Positions 1 to 7,314 of a stretch of 36,800 nt of DNA are shown piece after piece; position 1 is the first letter of the stretch, and each line of letters begins with the position of its first letter. Position numbers and translations under genes: made by a program. The stretch covers positions 1-36,800 of the forward strand of contig CAJUAW010000012.1 in assembly GCA_910584605.1 (NCBI GenBank), in the 5' to 3' direction. Under the pieces are notes generated by a model, which saw nothing but the letters and a program-made list of their open reading frames with translations, was not told the origin of the DNA and ran no database searches. The DNA comes from an uncultured Oscillospiraceae bacterium (GTDB taxonomy: Bacteria > Bacillota_A > Clostridia > Oscillospirales > Oscillospiraceae).

Positions 1-24
1 CCCTACACGACGCTCTTCCGATCT
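1..24. other. Sequencing adapter remnant (not genomic)
   Basis: The first 24 bases match the 3' end of the Illumina TruSeq universal adapter, ending in the familiar GCTCTTCCGATCT. The reading frame of the adjoining 3-hydroxyacyl-CoA dehydrogenase gene is cut exactly here, before its conserved C-terminus. The adapter was therefore left untrimmed at a contig end, and the genomic sequence begins at base 25. Confidence 0.97.
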
Positions 25-850
25 TTACCTTGTCGATCACCAGCGGACTGGGCGCATCGTTGGGGTCGCCGCTCTCGGCAAAGCGGTCCCGGCGAACGTA
101 GTAGTTCACATCCAGCCCGGTCATGTCCATCAGTTTAAAGGGCCCCATGGGGTAGCCCAACCCCTTCTCACAGGCCGTGTCGATGTCCTCCACCGAGGCG
201 ATCCCCTTCTCCAGCAGAAGACATGCCTCCCGAGTGACTGCGGCGTTAATACGGTTTGCCACAAAGCCGGCGATCTCCTTCTGAATGATGATAGGAGATT
301 TGCCGGTCCTTTCACCGAACGCCCGGGCGCACTCCGCAGCCTCATCACTGGTGTGAGGGCCTTTGACCACCTCAACCAGCTTCATCACCAGGGCGGGGTT
401 GAAATAGTGCAGATTCATTAGCCGGTCAGGGTGTTCCGTGACCCCGGCCAGTTTGGAGCTAACTAGATTGGAACTGTTGGTGGCCAAGATCGTGTCAGCC
501 TTGACGATTTTACTGATGCGGCCAAAGAGTTCCTTTTTAATTTCCAGATCCTCAATGATTGCCTCTACCACCAGATCGGCATCCTTCACGCCGGCATCCA
601 CGTCGGTGGTGAACGTGAGACGGGCGGATACGATATCGGCCTCCTCTTGGGTAATGCGGCCCTTGTCCACCCGGCCGTTCAGATATTCCGCAGCCCAAGC
701 TTTGGCGCTGTCTACCGCCTGTTCAAAGGAGTCGGTGAGAACCACCTGATAGCCCTCCTTGCGGCCATTCAGGGCAGTGTTCATGGCAATCTGCCGGCCC
801 ATGGCCCCGGCGCCAATCACCGTTACATGTTTGATGTCTTCAATTTTCAT
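25..850 (-). CDS. 3-hydroxyacyl-CoA dehydrogenase, C-terminus cut off by contig edge
   Basis: The enzyme oxidises (S)-3-hydroxyacyl-CoA to 3-ketoacyl-CoA with NAD+ in the cytoplasm. About 275 residues are visible. The N-terminal Rossmann domain has the dinucleotide motif GAGAMG at residues 13-18. The catalytic His lies in HYFNP (H148), with its partner Glu in LVEVV (E160). The C-terminal helical domain includes GFVANR (residues 195-200) and GYPMGPF. Clostridial Hbd proteins are about 280-290 residues long, so only the last few residues are missing, replaced here by adapter. The gene follows the thiolase by 56 bases on the same strand, so the two are probably cotranscribed. The ribosome binding site is weak. 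It could act in butyrate synthesis, but its co-regulation with a 2-hydroxyacyl-CoA dehydratase favours an oxidative role. The family call is secure; the substrate is not known. Confidence 0.93.
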
Positions 851-906
851 ATCAATACCAGCTTTCTGTATAGGCCCTTTCCCTTCAGGGGGGCCGGAAT
901 CAGTAA

Positions 907-2100
907 TCAGTCCCCGGTCCGCTCAATGAGTGCGGCCATAGCCTGTCCGCCGCCGATGCACAGGGTGGCCAGGCCAATCCTGCCGCCGGTACGTTTTAGG
1001 TTGTGGAGCAGCGTGACAATGAGCCGCGCGCCGGTGCAGCCCAGGGGGTGCCCCAACGCGATGGCGCCGCCGTTAATATTAACCTTACCGGGGTCCAGCC
1101 CCAGGTCCCGAATGCAGGCCACCGATTGAGAGGCAAAAGCCTCATTCAACTCAATCAGGTCGATCTGATCCAGCGACATACCGGTCCGCTGAAGGATCTT
1201 CTGAGTGGAGTAGTAGGGGCCGTAGCCCATAATGGACGGGTCCAGGGCGGCGGTGGTGATGTCTATTATGCGGGCCATTGGCTTCACACCAGTCTGGCGC
1301 ACTCTGTCCTCCGATATCAGCACCAGGGCGGCAGCACCGTCGTTCAGCCCGCAGGAGTTGCCTGCTGTGATTGTGCCGCCGGCCTTGACGATGGGCTTCA
1401 GCTTGGCCAGAATCTCCATAGAGGTGCCGGGGCGAGGGAACTCATCGGTGTCGAAGAGGAAGGAGTTCTTTCTCTCCTTGACCTCCACCGGGACGATTTC
1501 CTCCTTGAAATATCCGGCAGCGATGGCGGCGGCGGCCCGGCGCTGACTCTCTACAGCAAAAGCATCCTGCTCCTCCCGGGAAATGTGGAAACGCTCCGCT
1601 ACATTTTCGGCCGTCCGGGTCATGCTCAGCCCGGTGCCATAAATGGATGCGGGGGCAGCAGTGCTTCCGGCCTCAATGTTGGAGTCCACCAGTGTATTCT
1701 TGTTGCCGCCCCAGCGGCTGCCCCGGAGATAGACAGGGGCGCGGCTCATGTTTTCAGTTCCGCCGGCCACGATGGCGTCCGCTTGGCCGCACCAGATCTC
1801 CTGACAGCCGCACAGGGTGGCCTGCATTGCGGAGGCACACAGCCGGTTCACTGTAAATCCGGGCACTGTATCGGGCAGGCCAGCCTCCAGCGCCACACAG
1901 CGGGCGATGTTAGAGGCTTCAGTACTCTGGCGCACCTCCCCCAGGATGACTTCGTCCACCAGGCTGTCGGGGAGGCCGGAGCGGTTGAGCGCCTCCCGGA
2001 CTACAAGGGCCCCCAGCTGGTGGGCAGGGACGCTCTTTAACGAACCGCCATATGTTCCGATGGCCGTCCGGACCGCCCCCGCGATATAGACCTGTTTCAT
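907..2100 (-). CDS. Thiolase (acetyl-CoA C-acyltransferase)
   Basis: This 397-residue protein is a full-length thiolase II. It cleaves a 3-ketoacyl-CoA with CoA to acetyl-CoA and a shortened acyl-CoA, or runs in reverse. The nucleophilic cysteine is C88 in VNRLCASAMQA. NEAFASQ spans residues 319-325, the active-site His is H351 in GHPLGCTGAR, and the second catalytic cysteine is C381 in LCIGGGQ. The start is supported by an AGGGAG site a few bases upstream. It heads a minus-strand unit with the 3-hydroxyacyl-CoA dehydrogenase and sits behind a sigma-54-type promoter at 2178-2194. Motifs do not distinguish an acetoacetyl-CoA thiolase from a 3-oxoadipyl-CoA-type thiolase. The locus context leaves a dicarboxylyl substrate possible. 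Confidence 0.95.
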   Translation of the reverse strand: MKQVYIAGAVRTAIGTYGGSLKSVPAHQLGALVVREALNRSGLPDSLVDEVILGEVRQSTEASNIARCVALEAGLPDTVPGFTVNRLCASAMQATLCGCQEIWCGQADAIVAGGTENMSRAPVYLRGSRWGGNKNTLVDSNIEAGSTAAPASIYGTGLSMTRTAENVAERFHISREEQDAFAVESQRRAAAAIAAGYFKEEIVPVEVKERKNSFLFDTDEFPRPGTSMEILAKLKPIVKAGGTITAGNSCGLNDGAAALVLISEDRVRQTGVKPMARIIDITTAALDPSIMGYGPYYSTQKILQRTGMSLDQIDLIELNEAFASQSVACIRDLGLDPGKVNINGGAIALGHPLGCTGARLIVTLLHNLKRTGGRIGLATLCIGGGQAMAALIERTGD

Positions 2101-2177
2101 AGCTTAGAACTCCCTTCACAATTTGACTTGCGGTTTGTAAGGAAGGACCGATCGCCTTTCTTGACAGGTTATTGTAC

Positions 2178-2194
2178 AAGCATAAACCGTACCA
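2178..2194 (-). promoter_or_regulatory. Sigma-54 (-24/-12) promoter for thiolase operon
   Basis: The minus strand reads TGGTACGGTTTATGCTT. The invariant GG (plus-strand 2192-2193) and GC (2180-2181) are 10 bases apart, as sigma-54 requires. Transcription would start near 2168, leaving a leader of about 70 bases before the thiolase ATG. It is oriented back-to-back with the promoter at 2466-2482, with a repeat array lying between them. Confidence 0.75.
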
Positions 2195-2280
2195 AGTTAC
2201 TTATTTCGCTGTTCCACACCGCCCAAGCTCTCATTTGGCCGGCGAATATGAACTTTAAACCAGGCGGCAGCGGCTTAAAA

Positions 2281-2363
2281 AGTGCAGGATGTGCAATTGT
2301 TCACTGCGGCGTGCACATTTTGCATTTTCTGCATATTGCACATCGTTCAGAAATGTGCAAAAT
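2281..2363. promoter_or_regulatory. TGCA repeat array, probable activator (UAS) sites
   Basis: Seven TGCA cores begin at 2283, 2292, 2312, 2321, 2330, 2337 and 2356, several of them 9 bases apart. The octamer ATTGCACA occurs at 2335-2342, and its reverse complement at 2290-2297. TGTGCAAA at 2354-2361 forms an inverted pair with the site at 2335. The array sits roughly 110-210 bases upstream of both flanking sigma-54 start sites, the usual distance for enhancer-binding proteins. The same octamer appears upstream of the MFS gene and of tctC, so I infer that it binds the activator encoded at 9071-10492. Confidence 0.65.
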
Positions 2364-2465
2364 TTTCCGGCAAAGTTCCAGCTCGACGGCAGGCGGCGCC
2401 AGAAACCGGGCCGCTGCGCAGCGTCAAGGCCCAATCCTTGCTGTCCCAGCGGGGCAAGCGGAAAT

Positions 2466-2482
2466 TGGCACACAGTATGCTT
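2466..2482 (+). promoter_or_regulatory. Sigma-54 (-24/-12) promoter for crotonase/dehydratase operon
   Basis: The sequence TGGCACACAGTATGCTT has GG at 2467-2468 and GC at 2479-2480, with the 10-base gap required by sigma-54. The TGGCAC half is a perfect consensus; the -12 half is ATGC rather than TTGC. The predicted start near 2492 gives a leader of about 110 bases before the crotonase ATG. Confidence 0.78.
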
Positions 2483-2600
2483 GTAATGTATTTGCGGTAT
2501 GCCATGCAGAGCCCTTTGCAGGCATCGAGATGGAGATTCAGCCAGAATAAAAGCCGTTCTCCGAAAAACGAAATTCTTGATGATATGGAGTGGAGAGCTT

Positions 2601-3383
2601 ATGGAGTATGAGAACATCTTATACGAAAAAAAGGACGGTATCCTGTTTCTGACTCTAAACCGGCCAGATATGCGCAACGCCCTAACACCCGAAATGTGGC
2701 GGGACATCAGCGCCGCAGTGGACAGGGCTGGCGCCGACGAAGAGGTCAAGGCCGTCATTGTGACGGGGGCAGGAGATAAAGCACTGGCCAGCGGCGCGGA
2801 CATTCGAGAACTGCACGACCGGGCGCACCTGGTTCAGATGGCCGGCACTGCCACCAACGCCCTCAAGGCGCTGGAGGATTTGAACAAGCCCGTGATCTGT
2901 GCCATCAACGGCTATGCACTGGGCGGCGGCTGCGAGCTGGCCCTGGCCTGCGATATTCGCATCGCTACCCGGCGTTCCAAATTCGGCCAGCCCGAGGTCA
3001 GCCTGGGGCTCATCCCCGGTGCGGGCGGCACCCAGCGGCTTGTCCGTCTGGTTGGTTTGGGCAGGGCCAAGGAGTTGATTTTCTCCGGTACCATCCTCAC
3101 CGCCGAGGAGGCGATGGCCATTGGCTTGGTAAACCATGTCACCGAGGATACCCGTCAGGCCGTCATGAACGCGTCAGAGGCTATGGCCAGGAAAATCATG
3201 GAAAAAGGCCCCGTGGCCGTTGCGCTGGCCAAGATTTGCATCAACATGGGGAGCAACACCGACATCAATACAGGGCTGATGCTAGAGCGGATGGCCCAGA
3301 CCATCGCCTTGAGCACCGAGGACCGGAGGGAGGGGACCGCTGCCTTCTTAGAGAAGCGGCCGGCCCAATTTCAAGGCCGCTGA
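2601..3383 (+). CDS. Enoyl-CoA hydratase (crotonase family)
   Basis: This 260-residue crotonase would add water to a 2-enoyl-CoA to give a 3-hydroxyacyl-CoA. The oxyanion-hole segments are SGADIREL (residues 64-71) and GYALGGGCEL (104-113). The two catalytic glutamates of true hydratases are both present, E112 in GGCEL and E132 in GQPEVSLGLIPGAGGTQRL, 20 residues apart as in known enoyl-CoA hydratases. I chose the ATG at 2601 because a GGAG lies 5 bases upstream; the frame stays open further 5' but without crotonase similarity. It is the first gene of an operon that continues with the CoA-transferase and dehydratase genes. There it would take the enoyl-CoA made by the dehydratase and feed the divergently encoded dehydrogenase. 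Confidence 0.94.
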   Translation: MEYENILYEKKDGILFLTLNRPDMRNALTPEMWRDISAAVDRAGADEEVKAVIVTGAGDKALASGADIRELHDRAHLVQMAGTATNALKALEDLNKPVICAINGYALGGGCELALACDIRIATRRSKFGQPEVSLGLIPGAGGTQRLVRLVGLGRAKELIFSGTILTAEEAMAIGLVNHVTEDTRQAVMNASEAMARKIMEKGPVAVALAKICINMGSNTDINTGLMLERMAQTIALSTEDRREGTAAFLEKRPAQFQGR

Positions 3384-3502
3384 TGTTCTTGCGAACGGAT
3401 ACCGATTGAACCTATATCCGTACAGATATGCGGAGCAGGGCGCAGGAAACCGCCATCCCTGTCCGCAGACTTCAAACTGTCAATGTTAGAAGGAGGACAC
3501 CT

Positions 3503-4705
3503 ATGAAACCAATGGAAGGAATCCGCATCATCGAACTGTCCACCATGCTGGCTGGTCCCATGACCGCCCGCGTTCTGGCTGAGTGGGGCGCGGATGTCAT
3601 CAAGGTGGAGACTTTAAACGGCGACGCCTGGCGCAAACAAGCCGGCACCACCCTCTCCCCCTGTACCGAGAAGGCCAACCCCAATTTTGACATGCAGAAT
3701 CTAAACAAACGTTTTGTTTCCCTCAATCTGCGTACCCAAACCGGTTACGAGGCCATGATGAAGCTGCTGGAGACAGCCGACGTGTTTCTGACCAATTTCC
3801 GGGTACAGGCCCTGGATGGGATGGGGCTGGCTTATGAGCAGCTGAAGGACCGCTTTCCCCGGCTGATTCACGCCTCCGTTTTGGGCTACGGCGAGGAGGG
3901 CCCGGACAAGGACCGTCCTGGCTATGATTACACCGCCTTTTTTTCCCGCTCCGGTTTGATGGCTGACCTGGCCCCCGCCGGCGGCGCCCCCTTGATCCCG
4001 GTGGGGGGCATCGGTGATCACAGCGTAGCTGTGGCTCTGGTGGGCGGCATTGCCGCCGCCCTGTATAAGCGGTCTGTCTGCGGCGAAGGGGAAAAAGTAG
4101 ACGTCTCCCTGCTCCAGTCCGGCGCGTTCCTGGCCTCCACCGGTGTGCTGAACGGCATCAACGGGCGTGTCCTGCCCCGGACCCGGTTAGACTGCGGCCA
4201 TGCCGGCAGCAATTCCTACCAGGGCTCCGACGGCGAGTGGTTCTATCTTGCCTGCATTGACTACCGCCGCTTCCCCGAACTGTGCCAGCTGCTGGGCCGG
4301 CCTGACCTGGCCGAAAACCCAAAATACTCCACCAACGCCAGCTACTATGCTAATCGCACCGAATTGACCAGGATATTTGACGAAATTTTCAGCAAACAGC
4401 CTGTGTCCTATTGGCACAGTCTCTTTGAGAAGCACGACATGCCCCACGAAGTCCTCCGGCACTTTAAGGACATTCCGGACGATCCCCAGGTCATTGCCAA
4501 CCACTACGCCTACCGCTACGAGTATGAGGACGGCACAAAGACAGTTTTTGTCAATGGTCCAGTACACTTCGGCTCTGTGGACCCAGTTCAGATTCCGTGC
4601 CGTGTCTCTGGCGGTATCGGATGCGACACTGCCCAGGTTCTTCAAGAACTGGGGTACTCCGATGAAAAGATCGCCGCCATGTACCGTGCCGGAGAGATCC
4701 GCTGA
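3503..4705 (+). CDS. Class III CoA-transferase (CaiB/BaiF; FldA/HadA-like)
   Basis: This 400-residue enzyme would move CoA from an acyl-CoA product onto a free 2-hydroxy acid. The segment GYGEEGPDKDRPGYDYTAFF (residues 128-147) closely resembles the same region of FldA, the cinnamoyl-CoA:phenyllactate CoA-transferase, as I recall it. D142 is in the position of the catalytic aspartate that forms the acyl anhydride. Other family landmarks are IELSTMLAGPMTARVLAEWGADVIKVE-type N-terminal residues and NLNKRFVSLNL. The ATG at 3503 has AGGAGG at 3491-3496; an upstream in-frame start would add an unrelated leader. FldA/HadA enzymes are paired with 2-hydroxyacyl-CoA dehydratases, whose two subunits follow directly here. 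The substrate cannot be read from sequence. Confidence 0.93.
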   Translation: MKPMEGIRIIELSTMLAGPMTARVLAEWGADVIKVETLNGDAWRKQAGTTLSPCTEKANPNFDMQNLNKRFVSLNLRTQTGYEAMMKLLETADVFLTNFRVQALDGMGLAYEQLKDRFPRLIHASVLGYGEEGPDKDRPGYDYTAFFSRSGLMADLAPAGGAPLIPVGGIGDHSVAVALVGGIAAALYKRSVCGEGEKVDVSLLQSGAFLASTGVLNGINGRVLPRTRLDCGHAGSNSYQGSDGEWFYLACIDYRRFPELCQLLGRPDLAENPKYSTNASYYANRTELTRIFDEIFSKQPVSYWHSLFEKHDMPHEVLRHFKDIPDDPQVIANHYAYRYEYEDGTKTVFVNGPVHFGSVDPVQIPCRVSGGIGCDTAQVLQELGYSDEKIAAMYRAGEIR

Positions 4706-4765
4706 TGCTCTCTTAGGACCCAGGAGCGGTTAAACTGAGACTTTTGGAAAGAAGGCAGAACTGCT

Positions 4766-6058
4766 ATGAGTGAAGCTGTTGTCAACACCGGGGCGGAACA
4801 GGCCGCACCCAAACCCAAGCGCCCCAAGCCCAAGTCTATGATAATGATTGGAGAGCAGACCGCCGCTCTGTTTGAAAATTCCCGTCTGGCCAAGGAGCGG
4901 GGCGAGAAGGTGGGCTGGTCCGCCTCCATCTTCCCCCAGGAGATTCCTGAGACCTTAGGACTGAACATACTATACCCAGAAAATCACGCCGCTGGCATCG
5001 CTGCCCGGCACCAGGCCGACTCCTTCCTCCAGGAGTGCGAAGGCCCTTTGGGCTACTCCAATGACCTGTGCGCCTATGCCAAGGTCAACTTGGCCTACGC
5101 CGCCGTATTAAACGGCGAGAGTGAGATTGAACTCCCAGATGGCGGCAAAATGGTCAAGCCGGATTTCCTGCTGCTGACCAACAACATCTGCAACCAGCTG
5201 ACCAAGTGGTATGAAAATCTGGCCCGGCAGATGAACATCCCGATTTTTTTCATCGACACCTGCTACAACCCCTGGGACCATGTCACCGAGAGCCGTGTGC
5301 GCTATGTCCGTGCCCAAATCGACCAACTCATCCAGGATTTGTGCGCTTTTACAGGAAAGACCTGGAGCGAGGAGCGATTTCGAGAAGTGATGGCGATCTC
5401 GCAGCGCAACAGTTATCTCTGGGAGCGGGCCAACGACCTGATGCATCATAAGCCGGCCCCCATCGGCGGATTTGAATTGTTCAACTATATGTCCGCCATG
5501 GTGTGCAACCGGGGCAAACCCTCCACCACCGCCATTATGGAACAGCTCATTGCCGAGATGGAGGAGAACATCCGACTGGGCAGATCCACTTTCCCGGTGG
5601 AGGAGGACTTCCGGGTATCCTGGGACGGCATTGCCTGCTGGCCCTATCTGAGTCACAACCTGCGCACCTTGAAAAAGTACGGTGTCAACATGGTAGCCTC
5701 CAGCTATGGAAAAGCCTGGGCCATCGAGTACGACGATCTGGATGGCATGGCCAGAGCCTACTGCTTTGCCTCCACCAACGGTGATAACGCCACCACCATG
5801 ATCTCCCGCCGGATGGAGGCGCTCCAGCGATTCGGCTGCGAGGGTACCATCTACCATGTCAATCGGAGCTGCAAAGTAATGGACTGCCAGATGATGGAGG
5901 TTCAACGGCAGCTGGCCCGGCAGGCGGGAGTGCCCTTCGCCGCCTTTGACGGCGACCAAGCCGACTTCCGCAACTACAGCGAGGCTCAGTTTGAGACCCG
6001 CATCCAGGGTCTGGTAGAGGTTATGAAGCAGAACAAGGAGGGGAAGACCAATGGCTGA
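4766..6058 (+). CDS. 2-hydroxyacyl-CoA dehydratase, alpha subunit (HgdA/HadB/FldB-like)
   Basis: This is one half of the oxygen-sensitive iron-sulfur dehydratase that converts (R)-2-hydroxyacyl-CoA to 2-enoyl-CoA through a ketyl radical. The 430-residue chain has a Pro/Lys-rich N-terminal tail (about 1-25), then the family domain. Likely [4Fe-4S] ligands are C102 in SNDLCAYAK, C142 in NNICNQLTKWYE and C369 in NRSCKVMD; their spacing is close to that reported for HadB. The GxxG-like and W-rich pocket region (KVGWSASIFPQEIPETLG) is typical of the alpha subunit. The gene follows the CoA-transferase by 60 bases and overlaps the beta subunit by 8 bases. The ATP-dependent activator (HgdC/HadI) that these enzymes need is not in the window, so it must be encoded elsewhere. 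Confidence 0.93.
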   Translation: MSEAVVNTGAEQAAPKPKRPKPKSMIMIGEQTAALFENSRLAKERGEKVGWSASIFPQEIPETLGLNILYPENHAAGIAARHQADSFLQECEGPLGYSNDLCAYAKVNLAYAAVLNGESEIELPDGGKMVKPDFLLLTNNICNQLTKWYENLARQMNIPIFFIDTCYNPWDHVTESRVRYVRAQIDQLIQDLCAFTGKTWSEERFREVMAISQRNSYLWERANDLMHHKPAPIGGFELFNYMSAMVCNRGKPSTTAIMEQLIAEMEENIRLGRSTFPVEEDFRVSWDGIACWPYLSHNLRTLKKYGVNMVASSYGKAWAIEYDDLDGMARAYCFASTNGDNATTMISRRMEALQRFGCEGTIYHVNRSCKVMDCQMMEVQRQLARQAGVPFAAFDGDQADFRNYSEAQFETRIQGLVEVMKQNKEGKTNG

Positions 6059-7178
6059 ATTGCGCGAAAACCTGGCCCGGCTGAAGATGGCCTGTGACAA
6101 CCCCAGATCCCAGCTGGACAATTATCTGAGCCAGGGCAAAAAGGTGGTGGGTTGTTTCCCGCCCTACACCCCCGAGGAACTGGTTCACGCCTCAGGCATG
6201 ATCCCTATGGGCCTCTGGGGAGGCAGAACACCGCTGATGGAGGCCAAACGTTATCTCCCCCCCTTCGCCTGCTCTATCATGCAGGCCAATATGGAGTTTG
6301 GTCTCAAGGGCGCTTATCAGAGCCTGTCGGCGGTGATCATCCCGGCTATGTGCGACACACTGCGCTGTATGACGCAAAACTGGCGCTTCGGCGTCCCCTC
6401 TATCCCTATGGTCCCTATCGTCTACCCTCAGAACCGCACCTCGCCGGCCAGTGTGGACTACCTGATCAGTGAGTATGAGACCGTTTTGACTATGCTGGCT
6501 ACCATCACCGGGGAAATGATGAATGAAAAGGCACTGTGCCAGACCATCGAAATCTACAACCGGCACAATCAGGCCATGCGGGAATTTGCCCGGACGGCCA
6601 ACGACCATCTGGATGTGATTGACGCGAAGGTGCGCCACACCGTGTTCAAGAGCGCCTTCTTCTTTGAGAAGAGTGAGCACACCGCTCTGGTCCAGGAGAT
6701 CACCGCCGCGCTGAAGGAGCTGCCCGTCCACCAGTGGCGCGGAAAAAAGGTGGTGATGGCTGGCATTGTTTGTGAGCCGGAGGAGCTGCTGGATATCTTT
6801 GTAGAGAACCAGATCGCCGTGGTGGGCGATGACCTGGCGCAGGAGTCCCGCCAGTACCGCACCGACACGCCGGAGAAGGGCGGCGGAGGTCTGAAGCGGC
6901 TGGCGCTCCAGTGGAACGCCAGGCATGGATGTAGTCTGATCCACGAGATGGACAAACCAAGAGGGCGGATGCTCGCCAAGCTGTGCCGGGAAAACGGCGC
7001 TCAGGGCGTGATCTCCTGTATGATGAAGTTCTGTGACCCCGAGGAGTACGACCAGCCCTACTACGAGGCGGACCTGCGCAAAGCAGATATCCCTTTTCTC
7101 GCTATTGACATCGACCAGCAGAACATTACCTTTGAACAGATCCGGACCAGAATCCAGACCTTTGGAGAAATGATCTGA
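6051..7178 (+). CDS. 2-hydroxyacyl-CoA dehydratase, beta subunit (HgdB/HadC/FldC-like)
   Basis: This 375-residue protein is the partner of the preceding subunit and carries its own iron-sulfur cluster. Candidate ligands are C74 in PFACSIMQAN, C101 or C106 in PAMCDTLRCMTQNW, and C328 in MMKFCDPEEYD. The CDTLRCxTQNW and FCDPEEYD segments are characteristic of HgdB-type chains. Its ATG lies inside the last codons of the alpha gene with an AGGAGG-like site just before it, so the two subunits are probably translationally coupled in equal amounts. It is the last gene of the plus-strand operon; a strong hairpin follows at 7252-7290. Confidence 0.93.
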   Translation: MAELRENLARLKMACDNPRSQLDNYLSQGKKVVGCFPPYTPEELVHASGMIPMGLWGGRTPLMEAKRYLPPFACSIMQANMEFGLKGAYQSLSAVIIPAMCDTLRCMTQNWRFGVPSIPMVPIVYPQNRTSPASVDYLISEYETVLTMLATITGEMMNEKALCQTIEIYNRHNQAMREFARTANDHLDVIDAKVRHTVFKSAFFFEKSEHTALVQEITAALKELPVHQWRGKKVVMAGIVCEPEELLDIFVENQIAVVGDDLAQESRQYRTDTPEKGGGGLKRLALQWNARHGCSLIHEMDKPRGRMLAKLCRENGAQGVISCMMKFCDPEEYDQPYYEADLRKADIPFLAIDIDQQNITFEQIRTRIQTFGEMI

Positions 7179-7251
7179 TTGGAGCGCGCCGCCCATTGGA
7201 CTGCACTCCCCGCAGCCCTTCTATCCAGCGAATACAAAATAAACGCGAACA

Positions 7252-7290
7252 GATCGTCCCCGCCGCTGCACCGCAGCGGCAGGGACGGTC
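7252..7290. terminator. Stem-loop between convergent genes
   Basis: An 18-bp stem, with one G-U pair and one mismatch, closes on a three-base loop (GATCGTCCCC... pairs with ...GGGACGGTC). It lies between the 3' ends of the dehydratase beta gene (+) and the MFS gene (-). Uridine runs are short on both sides (TTTGG on plus, TTTATTTT further out on minus), so it probably acts bidirectionally but may not be a fully efficient intrinsic terminator. Confidence 0.7.
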
Positions 7291-7314
7291 TTTGGCGCAC
7301 TGCAGCAGCGTTGT

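Noticed and set aside
1003..2040. A 345-codon plus-strand frame opposite the thiolase
   Set aside because: The thiolase has all its catalytic motifs; the opposite frame has no family signature and no start signals.
25..3383. A butyrate-synthesis cluster (thiolase, dehydrogenase, crotonase)
   Set aside because: There is no butyryl-CoA dehydrogenase or electron-transfer flavoprotein, the genes are split between divergent operons, and crotonase leads a CoA-transferase/2-hydroxyacyl-CoA dehydratase operon under sigma-54 control.
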